From assembly GCA_031261015.1 (NCBI GenBank), contig JAISKG010000201.1:1-5437 (forward strand): a DNA stretch of 5,437 nucleotides, written 5' to 3'. Both the position numbers and the translations under genes were made by a program. The notes under the pieces were generated by a model. The model searched no databases, had not been told where the DNA came from, and saw only the letters and a program-made list of their open reading frames with translations. Shown piece by piece: positions 1 through 5,437 of this stretch. The first letter of the stretch is position 1, and the number at the start of each line of letters is the position of its first letter. This DNA is from Dysgonamonadaceae bacterium (GTDB taxonomy: Bacteria > Bacteroidota > Bacteroidia > Bacteroidales > Azobacteroidaceae).

Positions 1-78
1 CGCGTCGAATTTCAACCCGGTATCAAAGACATTGAAAAAATTGAAGAAATTCTCCTGCAACGGGAAAAATTTGAATCT
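1..78 (+). CDS. trpF: Phosphoribosylanthranilate isomerase, C-terminal end only (partial, reads into trpA)
   Basis: The first 26 codons are open in frame 1 and read [18 protein letters not shown] followed by a short charged tail. This resembles the end of TrpF, where a Phe-Glu-x-x-Pro-Gly-x-Lys-Asp segment after the last beta strand leads into the final helix of the (beta/alpha)8 barrel. TrpF isomerises N-(5-phosphoribosyl)anthranilate to CdRP in tryptophan synthesis, in the cytoplasm. A trpF gene directly before trpA fits the trp operon order known in Bacteroides relatives. No stop codon occurs before the trpA ATG, and the reading frame is the same, so as written the protein continues into TrpA. 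About 16 residues separate the PGIKD motif from the TrpA methionine, which is roughly the normal remaining length of TrpF. The identification rests on a short tail; the rest of the gene lies outside the window. Confidence 0.72.
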
Positions 79-885
79 ATGAATACGAACAAAATCAACA
101 CTTTATTTCAGAACAAGCAGCACAATATCCTGTCGATCTATTTCACGGCAGGTTTTCCGAAATTGAATGATACGGCAACGATTATCAAGGCTTTGCAAGC
201 GCAAGGAGTAGATATGGTCGAAGTGGGCATTCCGTTTTCCGATCCGATGGCCGACGGGCCGGTAATTCAGGAGAGCAGTACGATTGCTTTACGCAATGGG
301 ATGAATTTGTCCTTGTTGTTCAGTCAGTTGGAAGCAATTCGCGGAGAAGTTTCGATTCCGCTTATCTTAATGGGCTATCTGAATCCGGTGATGCAATACG
401 GATTCGAGCGTTTTTGCGCCGATTGCGTGAAAGCCGGCGTGTCGGGCATGATCATTCCCGATCTTCCGTTTAAGGATTATTTGGAGGAATATAAACCGGT
501 AGCCGATCGTTACAATCTGAAAATGATTATGTTGATTACGCCCGAAACTTCGGAGGAGCGCATCCGGCTGATTGACGCTCATACCGATGGATTTATCTAC
601 ATGGTTTCTTCGGCGGCGACGACCGGCGCGCAATCCGCTTTCGATGAGCGGAAGTTGGCATATTTCCGCCGCGTGCAACAAATGAATCTGAAAAATCCCC
701 GTTTGATTGGTTTTGGGATTTCGAATAAAGAAACATTGGCCAGCGCGTTTGCGCATGCGGCGGGAGCGATTATCGGGAGCCGGTTTATTACGTGGTTGAA
801 GGAAGCAGAAAATTTTTCGCTTCTTGCCAAAGCAACTCCATCTCGGCCAAATTCAAATCCTTCAATTCCTTTCCTTGCTCCTTAG
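79..885 (+). CDS. trpA: Tryptophan synthase alpha chain
   Basis: TrpA cleaves indole-3-glycerol phosphate to indole and glyceraldehyde-3-phosphate and passes indole to TrpB. From ATG 79 the protein has 268 residues, usual for the family. Visible landmarks are the [15 protein letters not shown] segment with the two catalytic acids Glu48 and Asp59, the PDLP strand end at 127-130, Tyr174 before the loop-6 segment SSAATTGAQ, and the phosphate-binding GFGIS (211-215) and IIGS (231-234). These correspond to E. coli Glu49, Asp60, Tyr175, Gly-Phe-Gly and Gly-Ser. The start is placed by homology, but the frame is open upstream and joins trpF, so 79 may be an internal methionine of a fusion protein. 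The last 25 or so residues, from about Ala243, are odd: they are Pro, Ser and Asn rich and are read from the antisense of mazG, where TrpA normally has its last helix. Function as a synthase subunit is likely but the tail deserves checking. Confidence 0.95.
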   Translation: MNTNKINTLFQNKQHNILSIYFTAGFPKLNDTATIIKALQAQGVDMVEVGIPFSDPMADGPVIQESSTIALRNGMNLSLLFSQLEAIRGEVSIPLILMGYLNPVMQYGFERFCADCVKAGVSGMIIPDLPFKDYLEEYKPVADRYNLKMIMLITPETSEERIRLIDAHTDGFIYMVSSAATTGAQSAFDERKLAYFRRVQQMNLKNPRLIGFGISNKETLASAFAHAAGAIIGSRFITWLKEAENFSLLAKATPSRPNSNPSIPFLAP

Positions 886-1585
886 TCTTTTGCTCAATAT
901 AATTAAACCGATGAATAAATTTCTGATTCGTCCTCTCTAACGCATTGTCGGGATTGATTTTATATAATCGCGCGGCATTGATCAGACTGAAAAACAAATC
1001 GCCGAATTCATTTTCCATTTTTTCCTGATCCATTGCTTCGATCTCGTCCGAAAATTCGCGAATTTCTTCCTTCACTTTGTCCCAGACATCTTCGCGCTGT
1101 TCCCAATCGAAACCGGCGTTGCGGGCTTTATCTTGGATGCGGTGAGCCTTCGGAACCGACGGCAAAGAGGCAGGAACGCCGCCTAAAACCGTGTGATTGC
1201 CGTCTTTTTCCTTCAATTTGATTTGTTCCCAAAGATGCAAAACCTGTCCGGCCGTTTCCACCTGTTCCGTTCCGAAGACATGCGGATGCCGGAATATCAA
1301 TTTATCACACAATGAATTACAAACATCGGCAACATCGAACTGATTCTGTTCTTCGGCAATTTTGGAATAAAAAATGATATGCAGCAACACGTCGCCCAAC
1401 TCCTTACGGATGTCGGAAACATCGTTTTTGATGATGGCCTCGCACAATTCGTAAACTTCTTCAATCGTGTTGGTTCGCAAGCTTTCGTTAGTTTGTTTCC
1501 TGTCCCAGGGACATTTTTCCCGTAATTCGTCCATGATATTAAGCAAGCGACCGAAAGCTTGCATTTTTTCTTCGCGATTGTGCAT
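788..1585 (-). CDS. mazG: Nucleoside triphosphate pyrophosphohydrolase MazG
   Basis: MazG hydrolyses NTPs and dNTPs to the monophosphate and pyrophosphate, clearing aberrant nucleotides; in E. coli it also affects the stringent response. This 265-residue protein has the full two-domain length of the E. coli type. Domain 1 carries [12 protein letters not shown] (25-36), EEVYE (42-46) and ELGD (62-65), giving Glu43, Glu46, Glu62 and Asp65. The RHPHVF linker motif lies at 99-104. Domain 2 carries [12 protein letters not shown] (151-162), EEIRE (173-177) and EFGD (193-196) followed by [10 protein letters not shown], so both metal-binding acid sets are intact. ATG 1585 is the first start after the upstream stop; Met8 is an alternative. 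The start lies 4 nt past the dsbD stop, so the two are probably one operon with coupled translation. The stop at 788-790 lies inside trpA, a 98-nt tail-to-tail overlap; the last residues after WQEAK (FLLPSTT) are read from the antisense of trpA. Confidence 0.95.
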   Translation of the reverse strand: MHNREEKMQAFGRLLNIMDELREKCPWDRKQTNESLRTNTIEEVYELCEAIIKNDVSDIRKELGDVLLHIIFYSKIAEEQNQFDVADVCNSLCDKLIFRHPHVFGTEQVETAGQVLHLWEQIKLKEKDGNHTVLGGVPASLPSVPKAHRIQDKARNAGFDWEQREDVWDKVKEEIREFSDEIEAMDQEKMENEFGDLFFSLINAARLYKINPDNALERTNQKFIHRFNYIEQKTKEQGKELKDLNLAEMELLWQEAKNFLLPSTT

Positions 1586-1589
1586 CTGA

Positions 1590-3641
1590 TTAGTATTTAA
1601 CTTTTGATTTATAAGTATTTATTCCTTCCTGTAAAAATTGAATGTATTCTTCAATATCCTTTTTGTAGGCGCGCGAAAGAGCGATCGGAAATCCCTCATT
1701 ATCAACTAAAACATAAAACGGTTGCGCATTGGCTCCGAATTTATGCCGTTGCAGATAACTCCATTTATCGCCGATCGTGCGCAACTTGCTCGTTTTGCCG
1801 TATTCTTCCACTTCGATCGTTTCGGGCAAAGGAGTTTTGTCATCGACATACAAAGAAATTAAAATGTATTCGTTGTCAATAAGGCTTTTAACTCGCGGGT
1901 CTGACCAAACAGAGGCTTCCATTTCGCGACAATTCACGCAACCGAATCCGGTAAAGTCAATCATCACCGGTTTGCCTTGCTTTTTGGCTTGAGCCATGCC
2001 CTCATCGTAATCGTAAAATTTCGGATGCACTTCGCCATTGTACAAGTTAAAATCCTGAGTATAAAGAGGCGGCGAAAATGCGCTGATGGCTTTCAAGGGG
2101 GCGCCCCACAATCCCGGAACCATATAGATGGCAAAAGCGAAAGAAATGATCGCTAAGAACAAGCGCGTAACGCTTACATGTTTCAAATCGCTGTCGTGCG
2201 GTAATTTAAGTTTTCCTAACAGATACAAGCCCAACAAAGCGAAAATCACGATCCACAACACCAGAAAAACTTCGCGGTCGAGGATGTGAAAACCGGTTTG
2301 GTAAGTTTGTCGCAAAGAAAAATCGGCAACCGATAAGAACTTGAGAGCCAGCGCCAATTCCAAAAAACCCAAGACAACTTTCACCGAATTGAGCCATCCG
2401 CCCGACTTGGGAAGATCGTTCAAAAACGACGGGAAAATCGCGAAAAACGCGAACGGAATCGCCAAAGCTAATCCAAAGCCGAACATACCCACAGCCGGCC
2501 CGGTGATACTTCCCATACTCACGGCTTGCACCAATAATCCGCCGATAATCGGCCCGGTACACGAAAAAGAAACCAGAACCAAAGTAAATGCCATGAAGAA
2601 AATACTCAAAATTCCGGTGGTCGATTCGGCCTTACTATCCATTTTATTTGTCCACGACGACGGCAACGTTAATTCAAATGCGCCGAAAAATGAAATGGCA
2701 AATATTACTAACAGAGCGAAAAAGACTAAATTGAAGAACGGATTTGTCGATAAACTGTTGAGCGCGCTTGCTCCGAAAGTCAAAGTAATAATCAATCCTA
2801 ATACCAAGTAAATCACGATGATAGACAAGCCGTACATCAGTGCGTCGCTAATCGCTTTTTTTCGGTTGGTTTTAGATCGTTTCAGGAAGAAACTGACGGT
2901 CATCGGGATAATCGGCCAAACGCAAGGTGTTAATAATGCGATGAATCCGCCGCCGAAACACATCCAGAAGATTAACCACAGAGAGCTGGAGTTCTCAGAG
3001 GTTCCGTAATTTTGTAATTCTTCGATCACCGGCTGCCATAAATCGGAATCTGCTGCGTTATTGGCCTGCAGCGAATCGGTTGGGGCAGCGATTGGCGTTA
3101 CTTCCGCAGGTGCTGTTTCTGTGACTGTTTGCTCCGTCGTTGGTGTCGTTTCCGGCGCAGCAGTTTCTTTGCTTATCGTCAAACCGGCCGGCAAATCGTT
3201 CTTGCCGAAAGAAAATTCTTCCTTCAGTGCGATGCAATTTTCGTCGTTGCACGACATATAATTAATGTATCCTTCGATCCTGAATTTTTCCGGATCGGTG
3301 ATTTTCAATTTTTGAACGAAAGTCGGATTGTCTTTATACCAACTGATGTCCATGCCGAATAGATCGTCGTAAGACGTTGTTATTCCCATGGTAGTGGACA
3401 TTTTACCGGATAAACCGGCGCCTTTCACGGTTTCAAAAACGAAAGAAGTTGGGATCGGTCCGCCGGAAGGCATATTCATGTCGTAGAGGTGCCAACCTTT
3501 TTCAATAGTGGCGGCGAAGACTAATTCGCCGGACGAGTTAACATATTTTTTCCACTTAACAGGCTCTTTGATCTGAGCATAGCTTGAAAATCCGAGTAGT
3601 GCGAAAAAAATAAAAAGGGTAAATCGTTTCAACATAGTCAT
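1590..3641 (-). CDS. dsbD: DsbD-type thiol:disulfide interchange protein (membrane reductant transporter)
   Basis: DsbD carries electrons from cytoplasmic thioredoxin across the inner membrane to periplasmic thiol proteins. All three parts are visible in 683 residues. A signal peptide (about 1-22, cleavage likely after SYA) leads to an N-terminal periplasmic domain with a CNDENC cysteine pair (Cys131, Cys136). A Pro/Thr/Ala-rich linker spans about 158-198. The membrane domain has about eight hydrophobic segments (roughly 222-246, 264-290, 301-322, 343-372, 377-405, 418-438, 458-478, 490-510), with the paired redox cysteines Cys240 in LTPCVWPIIP and Cys361 in SFSCTGPIIGG. The C-terminal thioredoxin-like domain has DFTGFGCVNC (Cys568, Cys571) and a probable cis-proline at Pro641. 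No key cysteine is missing. It is longer than E. coli DsbD (about 565 residues), mostly through the linker and domain insertions. ATG 3641 lies about 10 nt after the predicted transcription start; Met3 is an alternative. mazG follows 4 nt downstream. Confidence 0.95.
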   Translation of the reverse strand: MTMLKRFTLFIFFALLGFSSYAQIKEPVKWKKYVNSSGELVFAATIEKGWHLYDMNMPSGGPIPTSFVFETVKGAGLSGKMSTTMGITTSYDDLFGMDISWYKDNPTFVQKLKITDPEKFRIEGYINYMSCNDENCIALKEEFSFGKNDLPAGLTISKETAAPETTPTTEQTVTETAPAEVTPIAAPTDSLQANNAADSDLWQPVIEELQNYGTSENSSSLWLIFWMCFGGGFIALLTPCVWPIIPMTVSFFLKRSKTNRKKAISDALMYGLSIIVIYLVLGLIITLTFGASALNSLSTNPFFNLVFFALLVIFAISFFGAFELTLPSSWTNKMDSKAESTTGILSIFFMAFTLVLVSFSCTGPIIGGLLVQAVSMGSITGPAVGMFGFGLALAIPFAFFAIFPSFLNDLPKSGGWLNSVKVVLGFLELALALKFLSVADFSLRQTYQTGFHILDREVFLVLWIVIFALLGLYLLGKLKLPHDSDLKHVSVTRLFLAIISFAFAIYMVPGLWGAPLKAISAFSPPLYTQDFNLYNGEVHPKFYDYDEGMAQAKKQGKPVMIDFTGFGCVNCREMEASVWSDPRVKSLIDNEYILISLYVDDKTPLPETIEVEEYGKTSKLRTIGDKWSYLQRHKFGANAQPFYVLVDNEGFPIALSRAYKKDIEEYIQFLQEGINTYKSKVKY

Positions 3642-3657
3642 TAATTATTTAATTTTG
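3627..3657 (+). promoter_or_regulatory. Bacteroidetes-type promoter for the 3696 gene and trmD
   Basis: TAATTTTG at 3650-3657, followed by C, matches the -7 consensus TAnnTTTG. TTTC at 3627-3630 matches three of four bases of the -33 TTTG at a 19-nt gap, inside the dsbD signal-peptide codons. Transcription would begin near 3661-3665, about 30 nt before the ATG at 3696. Assigned by consensus only. Confidence 0.5.
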
Positions 3658-3665
3658 CAAAGATA
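3658..3665 (-). promoter_or_regulatory. Bacteroidetes-type -7 promoter element for dsbD-mazG
   Basis: On the minus strand this reads TATCTTTG followed by C, an exact match to the Bacteroidetes vegetative -7 consensus TAnnTTTG. Transcription would begin near 3650-3654, leaving only about 10 nt before the dsbD ATG at 3641. No clear -33 TTTG is seen; the expected zone is a T-run on this strand (opposite 3682-3688). It directly abuts the rightward -7 element. Confidence 0.6.
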
Positions 3666-3695
3666 TAAAATTTAGATGCCTAAAAAAAGAAATTT

Positions 3696-4100
3696 ATGGA
3701 ATCACAAGAAAAAGTAACAAAATCCAAGAAAAAAGGCTTCTGCCTAATTGCAGTTCTGGTTCTGATCCTCGGTTTGGCTGCATTTGTCGGCATTCGCTAT
3801 TATTATCCTTTCGGAGAAGGAGTTAAAACAGGTCAATTGAATTATGTCGTGTACAAGGGATATATTTTCAAGACTTACGAAGGTAAATTGATTCAGGCCG
3901 GATTCAAATCGGCCGATGGAACGACCGGCATTCAGTCCAATGAGTTTGTCTTTTCGATTTCCAATAAAGCGGTTGCCGAAAGATTGATGCTTGCCGGCGG
4001 TCAGCAAGTTGATTTGCATTATACGGAATACATGGGTGCGTTGCCGTGGCGCGGACACAGTACCTTTGTAGTCGATAGCATTATTAGTATAAAGCCTTGA
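3696..4100 (+). CDS. Small membrane-anchored protein of unknown function (YYYPFG family)
   Basis: This 134-residue protein has a Lys-rich cytoplasmic start ([14 protein letters not shown]), one hydrophobic segment at about 15-33 and a soluble remainder, so it is probably anchored in the inner membrane with its C-terminal domain in the periplasm. No lipoprotein cysteine motif is evident: Cys16 sits at the start of the membrane helix, not after a lipobox. The body carries [17 protein letters not shown] (35-51), [11 protein letters not shown] (55-65), IQSNEFVFS (79-87) and [20 protein letters not shown] (107-126). As I recall, similar short proteins are widespread in Bacteroidetes and are sometimes labelled 6-phosphogluconate dehydrogenase. 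That label is not supported: there is no room for a dinucleotide-binding fold. The function is unknown. Its stop TGA shares bases with the TTG start of trmD, so it is probably co-transcribed and translationally coupled with trmD. Confidence 0.85.
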   Translation: MESQEKVTKSKKKGFCLIAVLVLILGLAAFVGIRYYYPFGEGVKTGQLNYVVYKGYIFKTYEGKLIQAGFKSADGTTGIQSNEFVFSISNKAVAERLMLAGGQQVDLHYTEYMGALPWRGHSTFVVDSIISIKP

Positions 4101-4774
4101 GAATCGATATAATAACCGTGCTTCCCGAAATTCTGGAAAGCCCGTTGAATCATTCCATCTTGAAACGGGCGCAGGAGAAGCGTTTAGTTGAAATTCACAT
4201 ACATAATCTCCGGGATTATTCTTTAGATAAGCATCGCCGTGTCGATGATTATCCGTTTGGTGGTCAGGCGGGAATGGTGTTGCAATGCGAGCCGGTTGAC
4301 CGGGCGATTACTGCTTTGAAAGAGCAACGCGCTTACGACGAAGTCATTTACACTTCGCCCGACGGAGAAACATTCAATCAATCCATCGCTAATCGACTTT
4401 CACTTTCGCAAAACCTGATTATTCTTTGCGGACATTACAAAGGCATTGATTACCGCATTCGCGAACATTTGATCACGCGCGAGATTTCCATTGGCGATTA
4501 CGTTTTGACCGGCGGGGAATTGGCTGCCGCCGTGATGGCTGATGCCCTTGTGCGCTTGATTCCGGGCGCGATCGGCGACGAACAATCGGCGTTATCCGAT
4601 TCTTTTCAAGACGGTTTGCTGGCTCCGCCCGTTTATACGCGTCCGGCGGAATATAAGGGCTGGGCAGTTCCCGAAGTTTTGCTTTCGGGACATGAGGCGA
4701 AGATCCGGGATTGGGAATTGCAGCAGTCGCTGGAACGGACGGCGAAACTGCGGCCGGATTTGACAAATAATTGA
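4097..4774 (+). CDS. trmD: tRNA (guanine(37)-N1)-methyltransferase TrmD
   Basis: TrmD methylates G37, 3' of the anticodon, using S-adenosylmethionine, and so prevents +1 frameshifting. The 225-residue chain starts with the family-typical [11 protein letters not shown]. Landmarks of the SPOUT trefoil knot are [12 protein letters not shown] (49-60), [11 protein letters not shown] (110-120) and [12 protein letters not shown] (131-142). Arg153 and Asp168 (in [11 protein letters not shown]) match the E. coli catalytic pair Arg154 and Asp169. The C-terminal helical part has YTRPAEYKG and [14 protein letters not shown]. The start must be TTG at 4097: an in-frame TAG lies at 4085-4087, no ATG or GTG lies between, and the next GTG (codon 8) would remove the conserved first strand. 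The TTG overlaps the stop of the preceding gene as TTGA. The length is slightly short of E. coli TrmD (255 residues), mainly at the C terminus. Confidence 0.96.
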   Translation: MRIDIITVLPEILESPLNHSILKRAQEKRLVEIHIHNLRDYSLDKHRRVDDYPFGGQAGMVLQCEPVDRAITALKEQRAYDEVIYTSPDGETFNQSIANRLSLSQNLIILCGHYKGIDYRIREHLITREISIGDYVLTGGELAAAVMADALVRLIPGAIGDEQSALSDSFQDGLLAPPVYTRPAEYKGWAVPEVLLSGHEAKIRDWELQQSLERTAKLRPDLTNN

Positions 4775-4794
4775 TTTATCTTGAGAATAGGAGT

Positions 4795-4821
4795 TGAAAG
4801 GCTCGCAAAGCTTTCATTTTT
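4795..4821 (+). terminator. Candidate intrinsic terminator after trmD
   Basis: TGAAAG (4795-4800) can pair with CTTTCA (4811-4816), with two further inner pairs possible across a bulged G, and five T residues follow at 4817-4821. It lies 20 nt after the trmD stop. The stem is short and weak, so the call is tentative. Confidence 0.4.
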
Positions 4822-4824
4822 CTA

Positions 4825-4862
4825 TTGATTGAGGGGCGTTGCATGCAACGCCCCTCAATCAA
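4825..4862. repeat. Perfect 38-bp palindrome between convergent genes
   Basis: The left half TTGATTGAGGGGCGTTGCA (4825-4843) is the exact reverse complement of the right half TGCAACGCCCCTCAATCAA (4844-4862), with no spacer. In single-stranded form it would fold into a hairpin with a GC-rich middle (GGGGCGTTGC) and a tight turn at CATG. It sits between the trmD end (4774) and the acyl-CoA dehydrogenase end (4874), a typical place for a two-way terminator or a dispersed palindromic element. Neither side has a strong T-run in the right orientation, so a classical intrinsic terminator is not clearly supported. The structure itself is certain; its role is not. Confidence 0.95.
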
Positions 4863-4873
4863 ATTGTATCAGA

Positions 4874-5437
4874 TTATATTTGCTTGTAATAACCCAAATT
4901 TTCGATAGAAAATTCTTGAATAAAATCCCGAATCTTATTCACTTCAGCTTCCCCATAGGTAATATAAACTTCAGCCGAACGGCGAAATTCTTCCGGATTG
5001 CGGTTCGTATCCAACAGCAACAAATAACCTAATGTGATGTGTCCGGCGCATTCCACCAAGCGGCGCGCTTGAAAATCAATGTATTCGTTGTCTTTGGTGT
5101 CGGCGACTACAGGAACCAATTGTTCGTAGATTTCCGTCATTTTAGCCAGGCGAACTTTCAAGCCATCCAATTCGGGATGGAACGTTTCGGCTTGATATTC
5201 CTTGATTTGAGTCAGGTAAGTGCCGGTGAGGACGTGGCGGATGGCGGCTACGACTTGCAATTGCGTAGTTCCTTCGTAAATGTTGGTGATGCGTGAATCG
5301 CGGTAGATACGCTCGCAAGGATAATCTTTCATAAAGCCCGAACCACCATGCACTTGGATGCAATCGTAAGCGTTCTGATTGGCGTATTCGGTGTTCATTG
5401 CTTTGCCCAGCGGAGTGAACGCATCGGCCAATTTTTT
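4874..5437 (-). CDS. Acyl-CoA dehydrogenase, C-terminal part (partial at right edge)
   Basis: Acyl-CoA dehydrogenases are FAD enzymes that introduce the alpha-beta double bond into acyl-CoA and pass electrons to ETF. The visible 187 codons stay open to the window edge, entering as KKLADAFTPLGK; the TTG at 5429-5431 is an internal Leu, not a start. The segment AYDCIQVHGGSGFM, then ERIYRDSRITNIYEGT and TQLQVV, is the end of the catalytic C-terminal helical domain. The Glu of IYEGT (codon 5273-5275) is at the place of the catalytic base in short-chain acyl-CoA dehydrogenases. Roughly 130 more residues follow, a C-terminal extension seen in the larger, roughly 560-600-residue members. The substrate cannot be told from this part. 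In Bacteroidetes such genes often lie next to etfB and etfA, which would be outside the window to the right. The stop TAA is at 4874-4876, 12 nt from the palindrome. Confidence 0.92.
   Translation of the reverse strand, partial: KKLADAFTPLGKAMNTEYANQNAYDCIQVHGGSGFMKDYPCERIYRDSRITNIYEGTTQLQVVAAIRHVLTGTYLTQIKEYQAETFHPELDGLKVRLAKMTEIYEQLVPVVADTKDNEYIDFQARRLVECAGHITLGYLLLLDTNRNPEEFRRSAEVYITYGEAEVNKIRDFIQEFSIENLGYYKQI

Noticed and set aside
64..74. Programmed -1 frameshift at the A/T run before trpA, ending trpF at TGA 72-74
   Set aside because: The codons in the reading frame are AAA TTT, which do not fit the X XXY YYZ slippery pattern in frame, and no strong downstream structure is evident.
367..756. 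129-codon minus-strand open frame antisense to trpA
   Set aside because: It lies wholly across the conserved TrpA catalytic region and shows a His/Arg/Ile-rich composition with no motif.
2341..2811. 156-codon plus-strand open frame antisense to dsbD
   Set aside because: It covers the DsbD membrane domain with its redox cysteine motif on the other strand, has no recognisable domain and is rich in Asn, Lys and Pro as expected of an antisense shadow.
3061..3261. Plus-strand open frame that looks like a small hydrophobic, membrane-type protein
   Set aside because: It is the antisense of the Pro/Thr/Ala-rich linker and N-terminal domain of dsbD; reversed Pro, Thr and Ala codons naturally give Gly, Val, Ser and Ala. 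The minus-strand gene has clear homology throughout.
3696..4100. Assignment as 6-phosphogluconate dehydrogenase
   Set aside because: At 134 residues with a membrane anchor, no GxGxxG nucleotide motif and no catalytic Lys/Glu region, it cannot be that enzyme.
4825..4875. Palindrome as a classical Rho-independent terminator
   Set aside because: No run of four or more T follows the hairpin rightwards (AATTGTATCAG), and on the minus strand the following bases are A-rich. A termination role remains possible but is not shown by the textbook signature.
4829..5032. Plus-strand open frame starting within the 38-bp palindrome
   Set aside because: It is mostly antisense to the acyl-CoA dehydrogenase, which is convincingly coding; its first codons are the palindrome itself.
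5429..5431. TTG as the start of the acyl-CoA dehydrogenase gene
   Set aside because: The frame is open to the window edge, and the codons around it read as an internal KKLADAF segment typical of the enzyme's middle, so the real start lies outside.

Overview
The window looks like ordinary chromosome from a member of the Bacteroidetes, most likely order Bacteroidales. The evidence is the protein flavour (DsbD, TrmD and acyl-CoA dehydrogenase variants), the absence of Shine-Dalgarno sequences before the starts, and two promoter -7 elements of the Bacteroidetes type TAnnTTTG. The family cannot be fixed from this sequence. Base composition is moderate and fairly even. I see no mobile element, CRISPR array, tRNA, rRNA or sign of recent transfer.

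Layout. (1) Positions 1-885, plus strand: the end of a tryptophan operon. The last codons of trpF run without a stop into trpA, so the two read as one TrpF-TrpA chain. (2) Positions 788-3641, minus strand: a two-gene unit, a long dsbD-type gene followed 4 nt later by mazG. The 3' end of mazG overlaps the 3' end of trpA tail-to-tail by 98 nt. (3) Positions 3642-3695: a 54-nt divergent promoter region in which the -7 elements of the left and right promoters sit directly against each other. (4) Positions 3696-4774, plus strand: a small membrane-anchored protein of unknown function, overlapping by 4 nt with trmD, which appears to start at TTG. (5) Positions 4775-4873: a 99-nt convergent gap with a candidate terminator and a perfect 38-bp palindrome. 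(6) Positions 4874-5437, minus strand: the C-terminal third of an acyl-CoA dehydrogenase that runs off the right edge.

The genes are housekeeping: tryptophan synthesis, NTP pool cleaning, delivery of reductant to the cell envelope, tRNA modification and acyl-CoA oxidation. They do not form one pathway. I found no convincing new multi-gene system. The points most worth a second look are the one-base-dependent TrpF-TrpA fusion, the altered TrpA tail read from antisense mazG, the interlocked divergent promoters, and the 38-bp palindrome.
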